From: Streptomyces albiflavescens
GTDB taxonomy: Bacteria; Actinomycetota; Actinomycetes; Streptomycetales; Streptomycetaceae
NCBI RefSeq assembly: GCF_014645835.1
Contig: NZ_BMMM01000012.1
Location: forward strand, 27,496 to 87,499
Length of the DNA: 60,004 nt
Direction of reading: 5' to 3'
Made by a program: the position numbers and the translations under genes. Positions 51,565-60,004 of the stretch are shown piece after piece (the stretch's first letter is position 1; each line of letters begins with the position of its first letter). Below the pieces are notes generated by a model. It did no database searches, was not told the DNA's origin, and saw nothing but the letters and a program-made list of their open reading frames with translations.

Positions 51565-51855
51565 GGCGGCAACTCCGCTTGTAAGGGGGCGTGTCGTCAT
51601 GGACGAGCGTAGTCCCGGGATGAGAGAGAACCTCACGCCAAGGGACCGTCGCACTACGGTCCTTCGGCTCTGTCCCGGGTTCTCGTGAACCGTATCACAA
51701 ACTATTTGATGCGGTCTTTACCTAGAAGGTGTGCTTGCTGTCACACATGAGAGTGATGCCGCGCGTCTGTGCATCCAGCGCGCCAAGTTGTCTGGTATTT
51801 GGGCGCTTTGCACCCCCACGACTTGGCAACGCGTTAGTCAGATTCTTACCTTGCG
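51565..51855 (-). promoter_or_regulatory. atp operon promoter region
   Basis: This gap of about 290 bp between the sugar-phosphate transferase and atpI is AT-rich (TATCACAAACTATTTGATG near 51690) compared with its surroundings. It is the probable site of the atp promoter and the upstream gene's terminator. No coding potential is seen. Confidence 0.45.
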
Positions 51856-53208
51856 TCAGCGCGACGATCCGGCTTTGCGCCGATCCAGGAAGCGTGAACG
51901 GGCACCAATTGCCGTCGCTCCGTTGACTCCTGAGACACCGGCCGCGACCGGCGCGCGGTGCTCGCGGGCCTCCTCCGGCTCCTCGGCCTCCGCCGTCCCG
52001 TGTGTGACGGACGGCTCGGCCTCGGCCGCGGAGGCGGCCCTGCGGCGGCGGTAGCGCGGCGGCACGAGGTGCTCGGCCCAGCGCGGGGCGCGCGGCGTGA
52101 AGCGCGGCAGCAGGAGCAGGACCAGGCCCACGGCGCTGAGCGCCGCGATGCCGAGCACGATCCACATGGACGCCGAGTTGACCGAGAAGGCCAGGGCGCC
52201 GAAGGCGATCAGCGCCGACCAGAAGTACATGATCAGCACGGCGCGGCTGTGCGAGTGGCCGACCTCCAGCAGACGGTGGTGCAGATGTCCGCGGTCGGCG
52301 GCGAAGGGGGACTGTCCGCGCCAGGTGCGCCGCACGATGGCCAGTACCAGGTCGGCGGCCGGCACCGCGATGATCGTCAACGGCAGCAGCAGCGGGATGT
52401 AGACGGGCACCATCTGGTGCACAGTGTTGCGCTCCGAACCGGAGAACAGGTTCATCGCGTCGGGATCGACCTGGCCGGTGATGGAGATCGCACCGGCGGC
52501 GAGCACCAGGCCGATGAGCATCGAGCCGGAGTCGCCCATGAAGATCCGCGCGGGGTGCATGTTGTGCGGCAGGAAGCCCAGGCACATGCCCATGAGGATC
52601 GCCGCGAACAGCGTCGCCGGGGCGGCGGCCTCGATGCCGTAGCTGTACCAGATGCGGTACGCGTACAGGAATGACGCGGCGGAGGCGATGCACACCATGC
52701 CGGCGGCGAGCCCGTCGAGGCCGTCGACGAAGTTCACCGCGTTGATGCTGATCACCACGAGCGCGACGGTGAGCAGGGTGCCCTGCCACTGGGTGAGCGC
52801 GACCAGGCCGACGCCGGGGATCGGCAGCCACAGGATCGTCAGACCCTGCATGACCATGACGCCCGCGGCGATCATCTGGCCGCCCAGCTTGATCAGCGCG
52901 TCGATCTCGAACTTGTCGTCCAGGACACCGATCAGCCAGATCAGCGCCGCCCCGGAGAGCAGCGCGCGCGGCTCGTTGGAATTCGAGAACACCGCGTTGA
53001 GGTTCTTCAGGTGGTCGGCGACCAGCAGGCCCGCGCACAGCCCGAAGAACATCGCGATGCCGCCGAGCCGTGGAGTGGGTTCCCGGTGCACGTCGCGCGC
53101 ACGGATTTCCGGCATGGCTCCGGCCACGATCGCGAACTTCCGTACCGGCCCTGTCAGCAGATACGTCACCGCGGCCGTGACGCAGAGCGTCAGCAGGTAT
53201 TCACGCAC
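51856..53208 (-). CDS. Undecaprenyl-phosphate GlcNAc-1-phosphate transferase (MraY/WecA/TagO family)
   Basis: The product is 450 aa with about 11 membrane helices. The family motifs VHREPTPRLGG, AVNFVDGLDGLAAG (catalytic Asp-rich loop), FMGDSGSMLIG and FAADRGHLHHRL are present. It moves a GlcNAc-phosphate or similar sugar from UDP to undecaprenyl phosphate, starting a wall-linked glycopolymer. The last 75 residues are a polar, Ala/Glu-rich tail. GTG at 53208 follows GGGGAAG. Often labelled rfe or wecA; the exact polymer is unknown. Confidence 0.9.
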   Translation of the reverse strand: MREYLLTLCVTAAVTYLLTGPVRKFAIVAGAMPEIRARDVHREPTPRLGGIAMFFGLCAGLLVADHLKNLNAVFSNSNEPRALLSGAALIWLIGVLDDKFEIDALIKLGGQMIAAGVMVMQGLTILWLPIPGVGLVALTQWQGTLLTVALVVISINAVNFVDGLDGLAAGMVCIASAASFLYAYRIWYSYGIEAAAPATLFAAILMGMCLGFLPHNMHPARIFMGDSGSMLIGLVLAAGAISITGQVDPDAMNLFSGSERNTVHQMVPVYIPLLLPLTIIAVPAADLVLAIVRRTWRGQSPFAADRGHLHHRLLEVGHSHSRAVLIMYFWSALIAFGALAFSVNSASMWIVLGIAALSAVGLVLLLLPRFTPRAPRWAEHLVPPRYRRRRAASAAEAEPSVTHGTAEAEEPEEAREHRAPVAAGVSGVNGATAIGARSRFLDRRKAGSSR

Positions 53209-53337
53209 GGGCTTCCCCACAGGTCTCGCTGGCCATCTCAGCCCCACACCCTAGCGATGCGCGCATATGGTTGGGGACTTCCGGGTAGCGACGATGGTTG
53301 CACGAGTGGCTGTGCACAAGGACGCGCCTACCCCTCT

Positions 53338-54576
<1,239 letters not shown>

Positions 54577-54702
54577 GGTGGACTCCGGACCTCGGCGGGG
54601 GGTGCGCTACGTCCAATGTAGGCCGGTGACCCATGGTGCGCCCGGTGTTGCGGCCGTACCGCTCCGGCCGATCGTCCCGCAGGGCGACGGGAGTCCCCCT
54701 GT

Positions 54703-54744
54703 TCTGGGGGTCCCTCCCAGGCCCTTAAGGCACTGGGGGAGAAG
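54703..54744. repeat. 42-bp dispersed repeat, copy 1
   Basis: This 42-bp sequence, containing CCCAGGCCCTTAAGGCACTGGG, is identical to 58261-58302. The central part can fold into a hairpin around CCTTAAGG. It lies in the gap between glyA and the phosphatase-like gene. Confidence 0.9.
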
Positions 54745-54814
54745 CCGACGGCTCGGGGAGGTCGGGCACGGCCTGCGGCGCCGGGTGCCGTGCAGGGGAA
54801 ACCCCGGCGGCGGC

Positions 54815-55480
54815 CTACGTACGCGCGGGCACCCCGGTCAGCGCGGTCACCACAGGGTCCAACGCCTCGTTGATCTCGTCCCCGATCGACCGGAAGAACG
54901 GCAGCGGCGCCCCGTACGGGTCGAACACCTCGTCCGCCTCCGCGGTGGGCGCGAGAAGCCACCCGCGTAGAGCCGCGGCAGCCTGGACAAGCGCGCGGGC
55001 ACGCTCGATCACACCCTCGTTCAGCGGCGGGAGCGTCGCCGTGTCTATCGCCCGTACGAGCCGCGTGAACTCCTTCAGGGTGAAGGTGCGCAGCCCTGCC
55101 GAGTGCCCCATGGAGATGACCTGGGCCCGGTGGTCGCGGGTGGCCGTCAGGACCAGATCGGCGCGGATGACATGGTCGTCGAGGAGCTCGCGGCCGACGA
55201 AGCCGGACGGGTCCGCGCCGAAGTCCGTGAGGACCGTCGCGGCGTTGGCCTCCATGGGCGCCCCCTCGTGCCCCCAGGTGCCCGCGCTCTCCACGATGAG
55301 GCCACCCCACAGGGGGTCGCCGAGCCGGTCCGCCAGGGCATGCCGGGTCAGCCGCTCGGTGATCGGCGAGCGGCACACGTTGCCGGTGCTGACGTGGAGG
55401 ATGCGGAAGGACCCCCTGGAGGACCCATTGGCCCCCGTGATCCCCGTGCCTATGCCACGCCCCGCGTCAGGGGCTGTCAA
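54815..55480 (-). CDS. Low-molecular-weight protein-tyrosine-phosphatase-like protein
   Basis: The product is 221 aa, with about 25 extra N-terminal residues and a C-terminal extension compared with 150-aa LMW-PTPs. The P-loop reads HVSTGNVCRSP: the nucleophile of C(X)5R is Ser31 (codon AGC) instead of Cys, with Arg37 conserved. The general-acid Asp in EVFDPYG (Asp187) is retained. It may be inactive or a phosphate binder. A TTG at 55480 overlaps the stop of the upstream threonylcarbamoyl-AMP synthase gene. Confidence 0.8.
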   Translation of the reverse strand: MTAPDAGRGIGTGITGANGSSRGSFRILHVSTGNVCRSPITERLTRHALADRLGDPLWGGLIVESAGTWGHEGAPMEANAATVLTDFGADPSGFVGRELLDDHVIRADLVLTATRDHRAQVISMGHSAGLRTFTLKEFTRLVRAIDTATLPPLNEGVIERARALVQAAAALRGWLLAPTAEADEVFDPYGAPLPFFRSIGDEINEALDPVVTALTGVPART

Positions 55481-56124
55481 TTCGCCACCTCGAGGTCGGG
55501 TACGACCTTCCGGAGCTCCTCCGCCGACAGTGCCCCCTCGCGCAGCAGCACGGGTACCTTGCCGGTCACATCGACGATCGAGGACGGGACGATGCCCGGG
55601 GTCGGGCCGCCGTCCAGGTAGACCGAGATGGAGTCGCCGAGCATCTCCTGCGCGGCGTCACAGTCCTCGGGAGCCGGGTGTCCCGTGAGGTTCGCGGAGG
55701 AGACGGCCATCGGGCCGACCTCGGTGAGCAGTTCGATCGCCACCGGGTGCAGCGGCATGCGCACGGCGACGGTGCCACGGGTGTCCCCCAGGTCCCACTG
55801 CAGGGACGGCTGGTGCTTGGCGACAAGCGTGAGCGCGCCGGGCCAGAAGGCGTCGACGAGCTCCCAGGCCATCTCGGAGAAGTCCGTGACGAGGCCGTGC
55901 AGGGTGTTCGGGGAGCCGATCAGGACGGGGGTGGGCATGTTGCGGCCCCGGCCCTTGGCTTCGAGGAGGTCGGCGACGGCCTCCGAGGAGAACGCGTCGG
56001 CGCCGACGCCGTACACGGTGTCGGTCGGGAGGACCACCAGCTCGCCACGGCGGACGGCGGACGCGGCCTCACGCAGACCGGTGGTGCGGTCGGTCGCGTC
56101 GTTGGTGTCGTATCGCCGTGCCAT
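55477..56124 (-). CDS. L-threonylcarbamoyladenylate synthase (Sua5/YrdC/TsaC)
   Basis: The product is 215 aa. It makes threonylcarbamoyl-AMP from threonine, bicarbonate and ATP for the t6A modification of tRNA position 37. The YrdC core has LPTDTVYGVGADAF, KGRGRNMPTPVLIG, WPGALTLV and VAVRMPLHP; SSANLTGHPAPEDC is near the end. It lies between the phosphatase-like gene and prmC. Confidence 0.93.
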   Translation of the reverse strand: MARRYDTNDATDRTTGLREAASAVRRGELVVLPTDTVYGVGADAFSSEAVADLLEAKGRGRNMPTPVLIGSPNTLHGLVTDFSEMAWELVDAFWPGALTLVAKHQPSLQWDLGDTRGTVAVRMPLHPVAIELLTEVGPMAVSSANLTGHPAPEDCDAAQEMLGDSISVYLDGGPTPGIVPSSIVDVTGKVPVLLREGALSAEELRKVVPDLEVAN

Positions 56125-56177
56125 TTAGCGGGCCTCCTCGTACACGTACTGCTGGCTGGGGAACGCGATGCGCGTAC

Positions 56178-57023
56178 TCACGGCATCGCCTTGCGGGCGG
56201 TCGCGAACCGCGGCCGGTTGTTGAGGTCCGGGTGGTCGGCCGCATCGGCCCAGCCCCGCTCCTCGGTGAAGATCCACGGCACCTGCCCGCCCTGGGTGTC
56301 GGCGTGCTCGATGACGACGACGCCGCCGGGGCGGAGCAGCCGGTGCGCGGTGCGCTCGATGCCGCGGATGAGGTCGAGTCCGTCCTCCCCCGAGAACAGG
56401 GCGAGTTGAGGATCGTAGTCCCGGGCCTCCGGCGCCACGTACTCCCATTCCGTGAGCGGGATGTACGGCGGGTTGGAGATGACCAGGTCCACCTGGCCGT
56501 CGAGGTCCGGGAAGGCCTCCAGGGCGTCTCCCTGGCGCAAGTCGACCCTGGACCCCTCGACGTTCTTGCGCGTCCACTGGAGGGCGTCCTCGGACAGCTC
56601 CACGGCGTGCACACGGGAGCGCGGGACCTCCTGCGCCAGGGCGAGCGCGATGGCGCCCGAGCCGGTGCAGAGGTCGACGATCAGCGGCTCGACGACGTCC
56701 ATCGCGCGTACGGCGTCTATGGCCCAGCCGACCACGGACTCGGTCTCCGGCCGGGGGACGAACACCCCGGGCCCGACCTGGAGTTCCAGATAGCGGAAGT
56801 AGGCCCGCCCGGTGATGTGCTGGAGCGGCTCGCGGGCCTCGCGGCGCGCGGTCACCTCCCAGTAGCGGGCGTCGAAGTCCGCGTCCTTGACCGTGTGCAG
56901 CTCGCCCCGCTTCACGCCGTGCACGAAGGCGGCGAGCTCCTCCGCGTCGTTGCGCGGCGAGGGCACGCCGGCGTCGGCCAGCCGCTGGGTGGCCTGGGCC
57001 ACTTCCGCGAGCAGCAGGTTCAC
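56178..57023 (-). CDS. prmC: Peptide chain release factor methyltransferase PrmC
   Basis: The product is 281 aa. It methylates the Gln of the GGQ motif in release factors. LIVDLCTGSGAIALALA binds SAM; the catalytic VISNPPYIPLTEWE carries the NPPY motif. The N-terminal helical domain is present. GTG at 57023 follows GGAGG. It lies downstream of prfA, its substrate's gene, as in most bacteria. Confidence 0.95.
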   Translation of the reverse strand: MNLLLAEVAQATQRLADAGVPSPRNDAEELAAFVHGVKRGELHTVKDADFDARYWEVTARREAREPLQHITGRAYFRYLELQVGPGVFVPRPETESVVGWAIDAVRAMDVVEPLIVDLCTGSGAIALALAQEVPRSRVHAVELSEDALQWTRKNVEGSRVDLRQGDALEAFPDLDGQVDLVISNPPYIPLTEWEYVAPEARDYDPQLALFSGEDGLDLIRGIERTAHRLLRPGGVVVIEHADTQGGQVPWIFTEERGWADAADHPDLNNRPRFATARKAMP

Positions 57024-57034
57024 GCTGGTCCTCC

Positions 57035-57108
57035 GGGGCTGAGCTGTTGTCGTACGGCTTTACGGGTACGCGGGGCTGAGCTGTTGTCGTACGGCTTTAC
57101 GGGTACGG
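57035..57108. repeat. 37-bp tandem duplication between prfA and prmC
   Basis: Two copies of a 37-bp unit (57035-57071 and 57072-57108) start GGGGCTGAGCTGTTGTCG. A fragment of a further copy (ACGGCTTTACG) runs into the prfA stop. Confidence 0.85.
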
Positions 57109-57110
57109 CT

Positions 57111-58187
57111 TTACGCGGCGGCGAGCTTGGCCGCCGAGTCCGCGTCGACGCAAGCCTGGATGACCGCGTCGAGCTCCCCGTCGAGCACCTGGTCCAAGTT
57201 GTACGCCTTGAAGCCGACGCGGTGGTCCGAGATGCGATTCTCCGGGAAGTTGTACGTACGGATCTTCTCGGAGCGGTCGACAGTACGAACCTGGCTGCGA
57301 CGGGCGTCGGCGGCCTCCCGCTCCGCCTCCTCCTGCGCCGCGGCGAGGAGCCTGGAGCGCAGGATACGCATCGCCTGCTCCTTGTTCTGCAGCTGGCTCT
57401 TCTCGTTCTGGCAGGAGGCGACGACTCCGGTGGGAATGTGCGTGATGCGCACTGCGGAGTCGGTCGTGTTGACGGACTGGCCACCGGGGCCCGACGAGCG
57501 GTACACGTCGATGCGCAGATCGTTCGCGTGGATCTCGACGTCGACCTCCTCGGCCTCGGGCGTGACCAGCACACCGGCCGCGGAGGTGTGGATACGGCCC
57601 TGCGACTCGGTCGAGGGCACCCGCTGCACGCGGTGCACCCCGCCCTCGTACTTCATGCGCGCCCAGACGCCCTGGCCGGGCTCGGTGGCACCCTGGCCGC
57701 CCTTGGTCTTCACGGCGACCTGGACGTCCTTGTAGCCGCCGAGCTCGGACTCGGTGGAGTCGATGATCTCGGTCTTCCAGCCGACGCGCTCGGCGTAGCG
57801 CAGATACATGCGCAGCAGGTCGCCCGCGAACAGGGCGGACTCGTCGCCGCCGGCGCCCGCCTTGATCTCGAGGATGACGTCCTTGTCGTCGCTGGGGTCA
57901 CGCGGGACCAGCAGCAGGCGGAGCTTCTCGGTGAGCTCCTCGCGCTGCTTCTCCAGGTCCTTGACCTCGGCGGCGAAGTCGGGGTCGTCGGCGGCGAGCT
58001 CCTTCGCCGTCTCGATGTCGTCCCCGGTCTGCTTCCACGAGCGGTACGTCGAGACGATCGGGGTCAGCTCGGCGTAGCGCTTGTTCAGCTTGCGCGCGTT
58101 GGCCTGGTCGGCGTGGACCGACGGGTCAGCGAGCTTCTTCTCCAGATCGGCGTGCTCGCCGATGAGTTCCTCGACCGCCTCGAACAT
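57111..58187 (-). CDS. prfA: Peptide chain release factor 1
   Basis: The product is 358 aa, the standard size. The GGQ tripeptide lies in RSSGPGGQSVNTTDSAVR and triggers peptidyl-tRNA hydrolysis. The stop-codon-reading domain is upstream. ATG at 58187 gives MFEAVEELIGEHADLEKKL. The 42-bp dispersed repeat is about 75 bp upstream. Confidence 0.96.
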   Translation of the reverse strand: MFEAVEELIGEHADLEKKLADPSVHADQANARKLNKRYAELTPIVSTYRSWKQTGDDIETAKELAADDPDFAAEVKDLEKQREELTEKLRLLLVPRDPSDDKDVILEIKAGAGGDESALFAGDLLRMYLRYAERVGWKTEIIDSTESELGGYKDVQVAVKTKGGQGATEPGQGVWARMKYEGGVHRVQRVPSTESQGRIHTSAAGVLVTPEAEEVDVEIHANDLRIDVYRSSGPGGQSVNTTDSAVRITHIPTGVVASCQNEKSQLQNKEQAMRILRSRLLAAAQEEAEREAADARRSQVRTVDRSEKIRTYNFPENRISDHRVGFKAYNLDQVLDGELDAVIQACVDADSAAKLAAA

Positions 58188-58260
58188 CTCCGGCTCCAAT
58201 GGACTGTCCCCAGCTCCAGTGTGGGCTCGGGGACGTAGGTACGGCATGGGGGTCCCCTGC

Positions 58261-58302
58261 TCTGGGGGTCCCTCCCAGGCCCTTAAGGCACTGGGGGAGA
58301 AG
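58261..58302. repeat. 42-bp dispersed repeat, copy 2
   Basis: Identical over 42 bp to 54703-54744, in the same orientation. It lies in the gap between prfA and rpmE. Confidence 0.9.
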
Positions 58303-58334
58303 GCGAGAGCTTGGGGGAAGGGGCTGCACCGCAA

Positions 58335-58382
58335 AGCGCCGGTCCCGGCACCCCCGGCATGGGGGCACCGGAGACCGGCGCT
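58335..58382 (-). terminator. rpmE terminator
   Basis: AGCGCCGGTC and GACCGGCGCT pair with an inner GC-rich stem (CCCCC and GGGGG). It lies 10 bp past the rpmE stop on the minus strand. Confidence 0.8.
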
Positions 58383-58391
58383 GTGGGCTCG

Positions 58392-58613
58392 CTACTTCTT
58401 GGCAGCGGCAGCCTTGCCGAAGCGGGCCTCGAAGCGGGCCACACGGCCACCGGTGTCGAGGATCTTCTGCTTGCCCGTGTAGAACGGGTGGCACTCGGAG
58501 CAGACCTCGGCGCGGATGGAACCGCTGGAGATCGTGCTACGGGTGGTGAACGACGCGCCACAGGTGCAGCTGACCTGCGTCTCGACGTACTCGGGGTGGA
58601 TGTCGCGCTTCAA
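58392..58613 (-). CDS. rpmE: 50S ribosomal protein L31 (zinc-binding, C+ form)
   Basis: The product is 73 aa, starting at TTG 58613 with AGGAGA seven bases upstream; it begins MKRDIHPEYVETQ. Zinc-binding cysteines are present (CTCG and VCSECHPF), so this is the C+ type that serves under zinc-replete conditions. A longer frame has no matching start. It lies just upstream of prfA. Confidence 0.94.
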   Translation of the reverse strand: MKRDIHPEYVETQVSCTCGASFTTRSTISSGSIRAEVCSECHPFYTGKQKILDTGGRVARFEARFGKAAAAKK

Positions 58614-58761
58614 GGTGTCTCCTAGTTTCGGGAGGGCGCCGGGTCGCCGCCGCGGATTGCGGGAGCGTGAACCGGAGCCGACGTACCAGTCTGCCAGGAC
58701 TGACCGCATCCCCCAAAACCGGAGGGCGCGGTGATCTATTCCCCGGGGGTTCTCATGCCGC

Positions 58762-59901
58762 TCAGCCGGAGCTGACGACGCCCTTCGCGGTGCCCGTGGC
58801 CGTGCCCTCGGTGGCCGCCTTCGGGATCGGCAGGTCGTCCTTCAGCGCCTTCCAGACCCGCTCGGACTTGGCCTTGTCGACGAGGACGCGGTTGGCGTTG
58901 GCGGCGTCGTACTGGACCGGCATCGTCACCATGTGCATGTTCGAGGAGCTGATGCCCTTGAGGCCGTTGGCGAAGGACGCCAGGTCGGAGACCGAACCGA
59001 TCTCGGAGTCGGTGGTGACGGCCTTGGTCGCGGTGTCGGCGAGGTCGTACAGCTTCTTCGGGTTGGACAGGACGCCGATGTGCTTGACCTGGTCGACCAG
59101 GGCCTTGATGAACGCCTGCTGGAGCTGGATGCGGCCGAGGTCGGAGCCGTCGCCGACGCCGTGCCGGGTGCGGACCAGGCCGAGCGCCTGCTTGCCGTTG
59201 AGCGTGTGCGTACCGGCCGACAGGTTCAGGTGGCTGTCGGGGTCCTTGATGTCCTTGGTCGTGGTGACCGTGACACCGCCCAGGTCGTCGATGAGCTTCT
59301 CGAAGCCGCTGAAGTCGACCTCGAGGTAGTGGTCCATGCGGATACCGGTCATGGACTCGACGGTCTTCACCGCGCAGGCGGCGCCCCCGGTGGAGTACGC
59401 GGAGTTGAACATCACGACAGAGGCCGCGTCGTGCGTCACGCCCTGGCTGTCGGTGCACGAGGGCCGCTCGACGAGGGTGTCGCGGGGTATGGAGACCACG
59501 CTGGCCTTCTTGTGCCCCTTGTACACGTGCACGATCATCGCCGTGTCGGAGCGGGCGCTGCCGTCGTCGGTGCCGCCACCCAGCTTCTTGTTGCTGCCGG
59601 AGCGCGTGTCGGAGCCCAGGACCAGGATGTTCTCCGAGCCGTTGTCGACCTTCTTCGGCCGGTCGGTGCCCAGGGCCTGGTTGATGTCGACGTTCTTCAG
59701 GTTGCTGTTGAGCTTGAAGTAGAGAATCCCGGCGCCCGTGCCCCCCAGCACGACGATGCCCGCAGCGGTCCAGGCCGTGACGAGGAGTGCCTTGCGGCGC
59801 GTACTGCGCGTCTTGCGGCGGCGGCCCTTCGCACGGCCGCTCGGGACGCTGGTGCCGGACTCCCCGGGTATGCCGGATTCCGGCGTGCTCTCGGCAGACA
59901 T
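58762..59901 (-). CDS. LytR-CpsA-Psr (LCP) family cell-wall glycopolymer ligase
   Basis: The product is 379 aa. A basic, disordered N-terminus (about 1-35) precedes one membrane helix (about 38-62). The extracytoplasmic LCP domain has ILVLGSDTRSG, ARSDTAMIVHV, VVSIPRDTLVE and LGLVRTRHGVGDGSDLGR, with the Arg and Asp that bind lipid pyrophosphate. It transfers glycopolymers from a polyprenyl carrier to peptidoglycan, and may act downstream of the sugar-phosphate transferase at 51856. Confidence 0.94.
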   Translation of the reverse strand: MSAESTPESGIPGESGTSVPSGRAKGRRRKTRSTRRKALLVTAWTAAGIVVLGGTGAGILYFKLNSNLKNVDINQALGTDRPKKVDNGSENILVLGSDTRSGSNKKLGGGTDDGSARSDTAMIVHVYKGHKKASVVSIPRDTLVERPSCTDSQGVTHDAASVVMFNSAYSTGGAACAVKTVESMTGIRMDHYLEVDFSGFEKLIDDLGGVTVTTTKDIKDPDSHLNLSAGTHTLNGKQALGLVRTRHGVGDGSDLGRIQLQQAFIKALVDQVKHIGVLSNPKKLYDLADTATKAVTTDSEIGSVSDLASFANGLKGISSSNMHMVTMPVQYDAANANRVLVDKAKSERVWKALKDDLPIPKAATEGTATGTAKGVVSSG

Positions 59902-60004
59902 CTGCTCCTCAGTCCCTTTGCGGTCGGTTACCCCCTGCTTTCAGGGCCAAGCCCGTCTGGCCGTGACGATGCGTACCGCGTCATGGTCACTCCGTACGGT
60001 CAGA
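59902..60004 (-). promoter_or_regulatory. Upstream region of the LCP gene
   Basis: The last 103 bases precede the LCP start and run off the window. TCTGCTCCTCAGTCCC on the plus strand includes a possible minus-strand ribosome site (GAGGAG). Confidence 0.3.

Overview
The window is high-GC actinobacterial chromosome, and gene content and order point to a Streptomyces core region. Diagnostic genes are the coiled-coil cytoskeletal pair scy and filP, the mismatch endonuclease nucS, the chitinase trio chiS-chiR-chiC with its direct-repeat operator, and an eight-subunit F1Fo ATP synthase operon preceded by atpI. The order resembles, from memory, the Streptomyces coelicolor SCO5360-SCO5420 interval read in reverse. 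I see no rRNA or tRNA gene, prophage, insertion sequence or CRISPR array. Coding density is high and most genes are ordinary housekeeping or regulatory genes.

Layout. 1-16.6 kb: a DUF6230 protein, a thioredoxin/TPR protein, a TetR regulator, the large subunit of isobutyryl-CoA mutase (icmA), small DUF3817 membrane proteins, MarR and ArsR regulators with two MFS transporters, a thiamine-binding protein, three tandem AIM24-family genes, then meaB, a thiolase and methylmalonyl-CoA epimerase. 16.8-21.8 kb: scy and filP, the polar-growth cytoskeleton. 22-28.2 kb: two paralogous ABC-2 export cassettes on either side of a divergent pair made of a K+-channel-like protein and an unknown protein. 28.2-34.7 kb: a zinc-ribbon protein, a luciferase-like oxidoreductase, an SCO5389-family protein, a four-copy 56-bp tandem repeat, nucS, a membrane-anchored ATPase and a STAS protein. 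34.9-39.3 kb: 3-hydroxybutyryl-CoA dehydrogenase, a TetR regulator with a drug-type ABC exporter, a cobalamin adenosyltransferase and a membrane protein. 39.4-43.6 kb: the chitinase locus and a DUF2550 protein. 43.8-51.6 kb: atpIBEFHAGDC on the minus strand. 51.9-59.9 kb: a WecA/TagO-type sugar-phosphate transferase, a SHMT-like enzyme, a tyrosine-phosphatase-like protein, threonylcarbamoyl-AMP synthase, prmC, prfA, rpmE and an LCP-family ligase.

How the genes work together. Coenzyme-B12 and acyl-CoA metabolism recurs across the first 39 kb: icmA, meaB, epimerase, thiolase, hydroxyacyl-CoA dehydrogenase and the adenosyltransferase that makes the cofactor. The ATP synthase, UDP-sugar transferase, translation-termination (prfA, prmC, rpmE) and tRNA-modification genes form the housekeeping block.

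Most interesting leads: a channel-like protein with a degenerate selectivity filter between two sister ABC exporters; a tyrosine-phosphatase-like protein whose catalytic Cys is Ser; a 56-bp minisatellite just upstream of the mismatch-repair gene nucS; a perfect 22-bp palindrome 9 nt upstream of the icmA start codon; three tandem AIM24 genes; a SHMT-like enzyme with two active-site-loop tyrosines changed to His; and several short tandem duplications sitting on stop codons.
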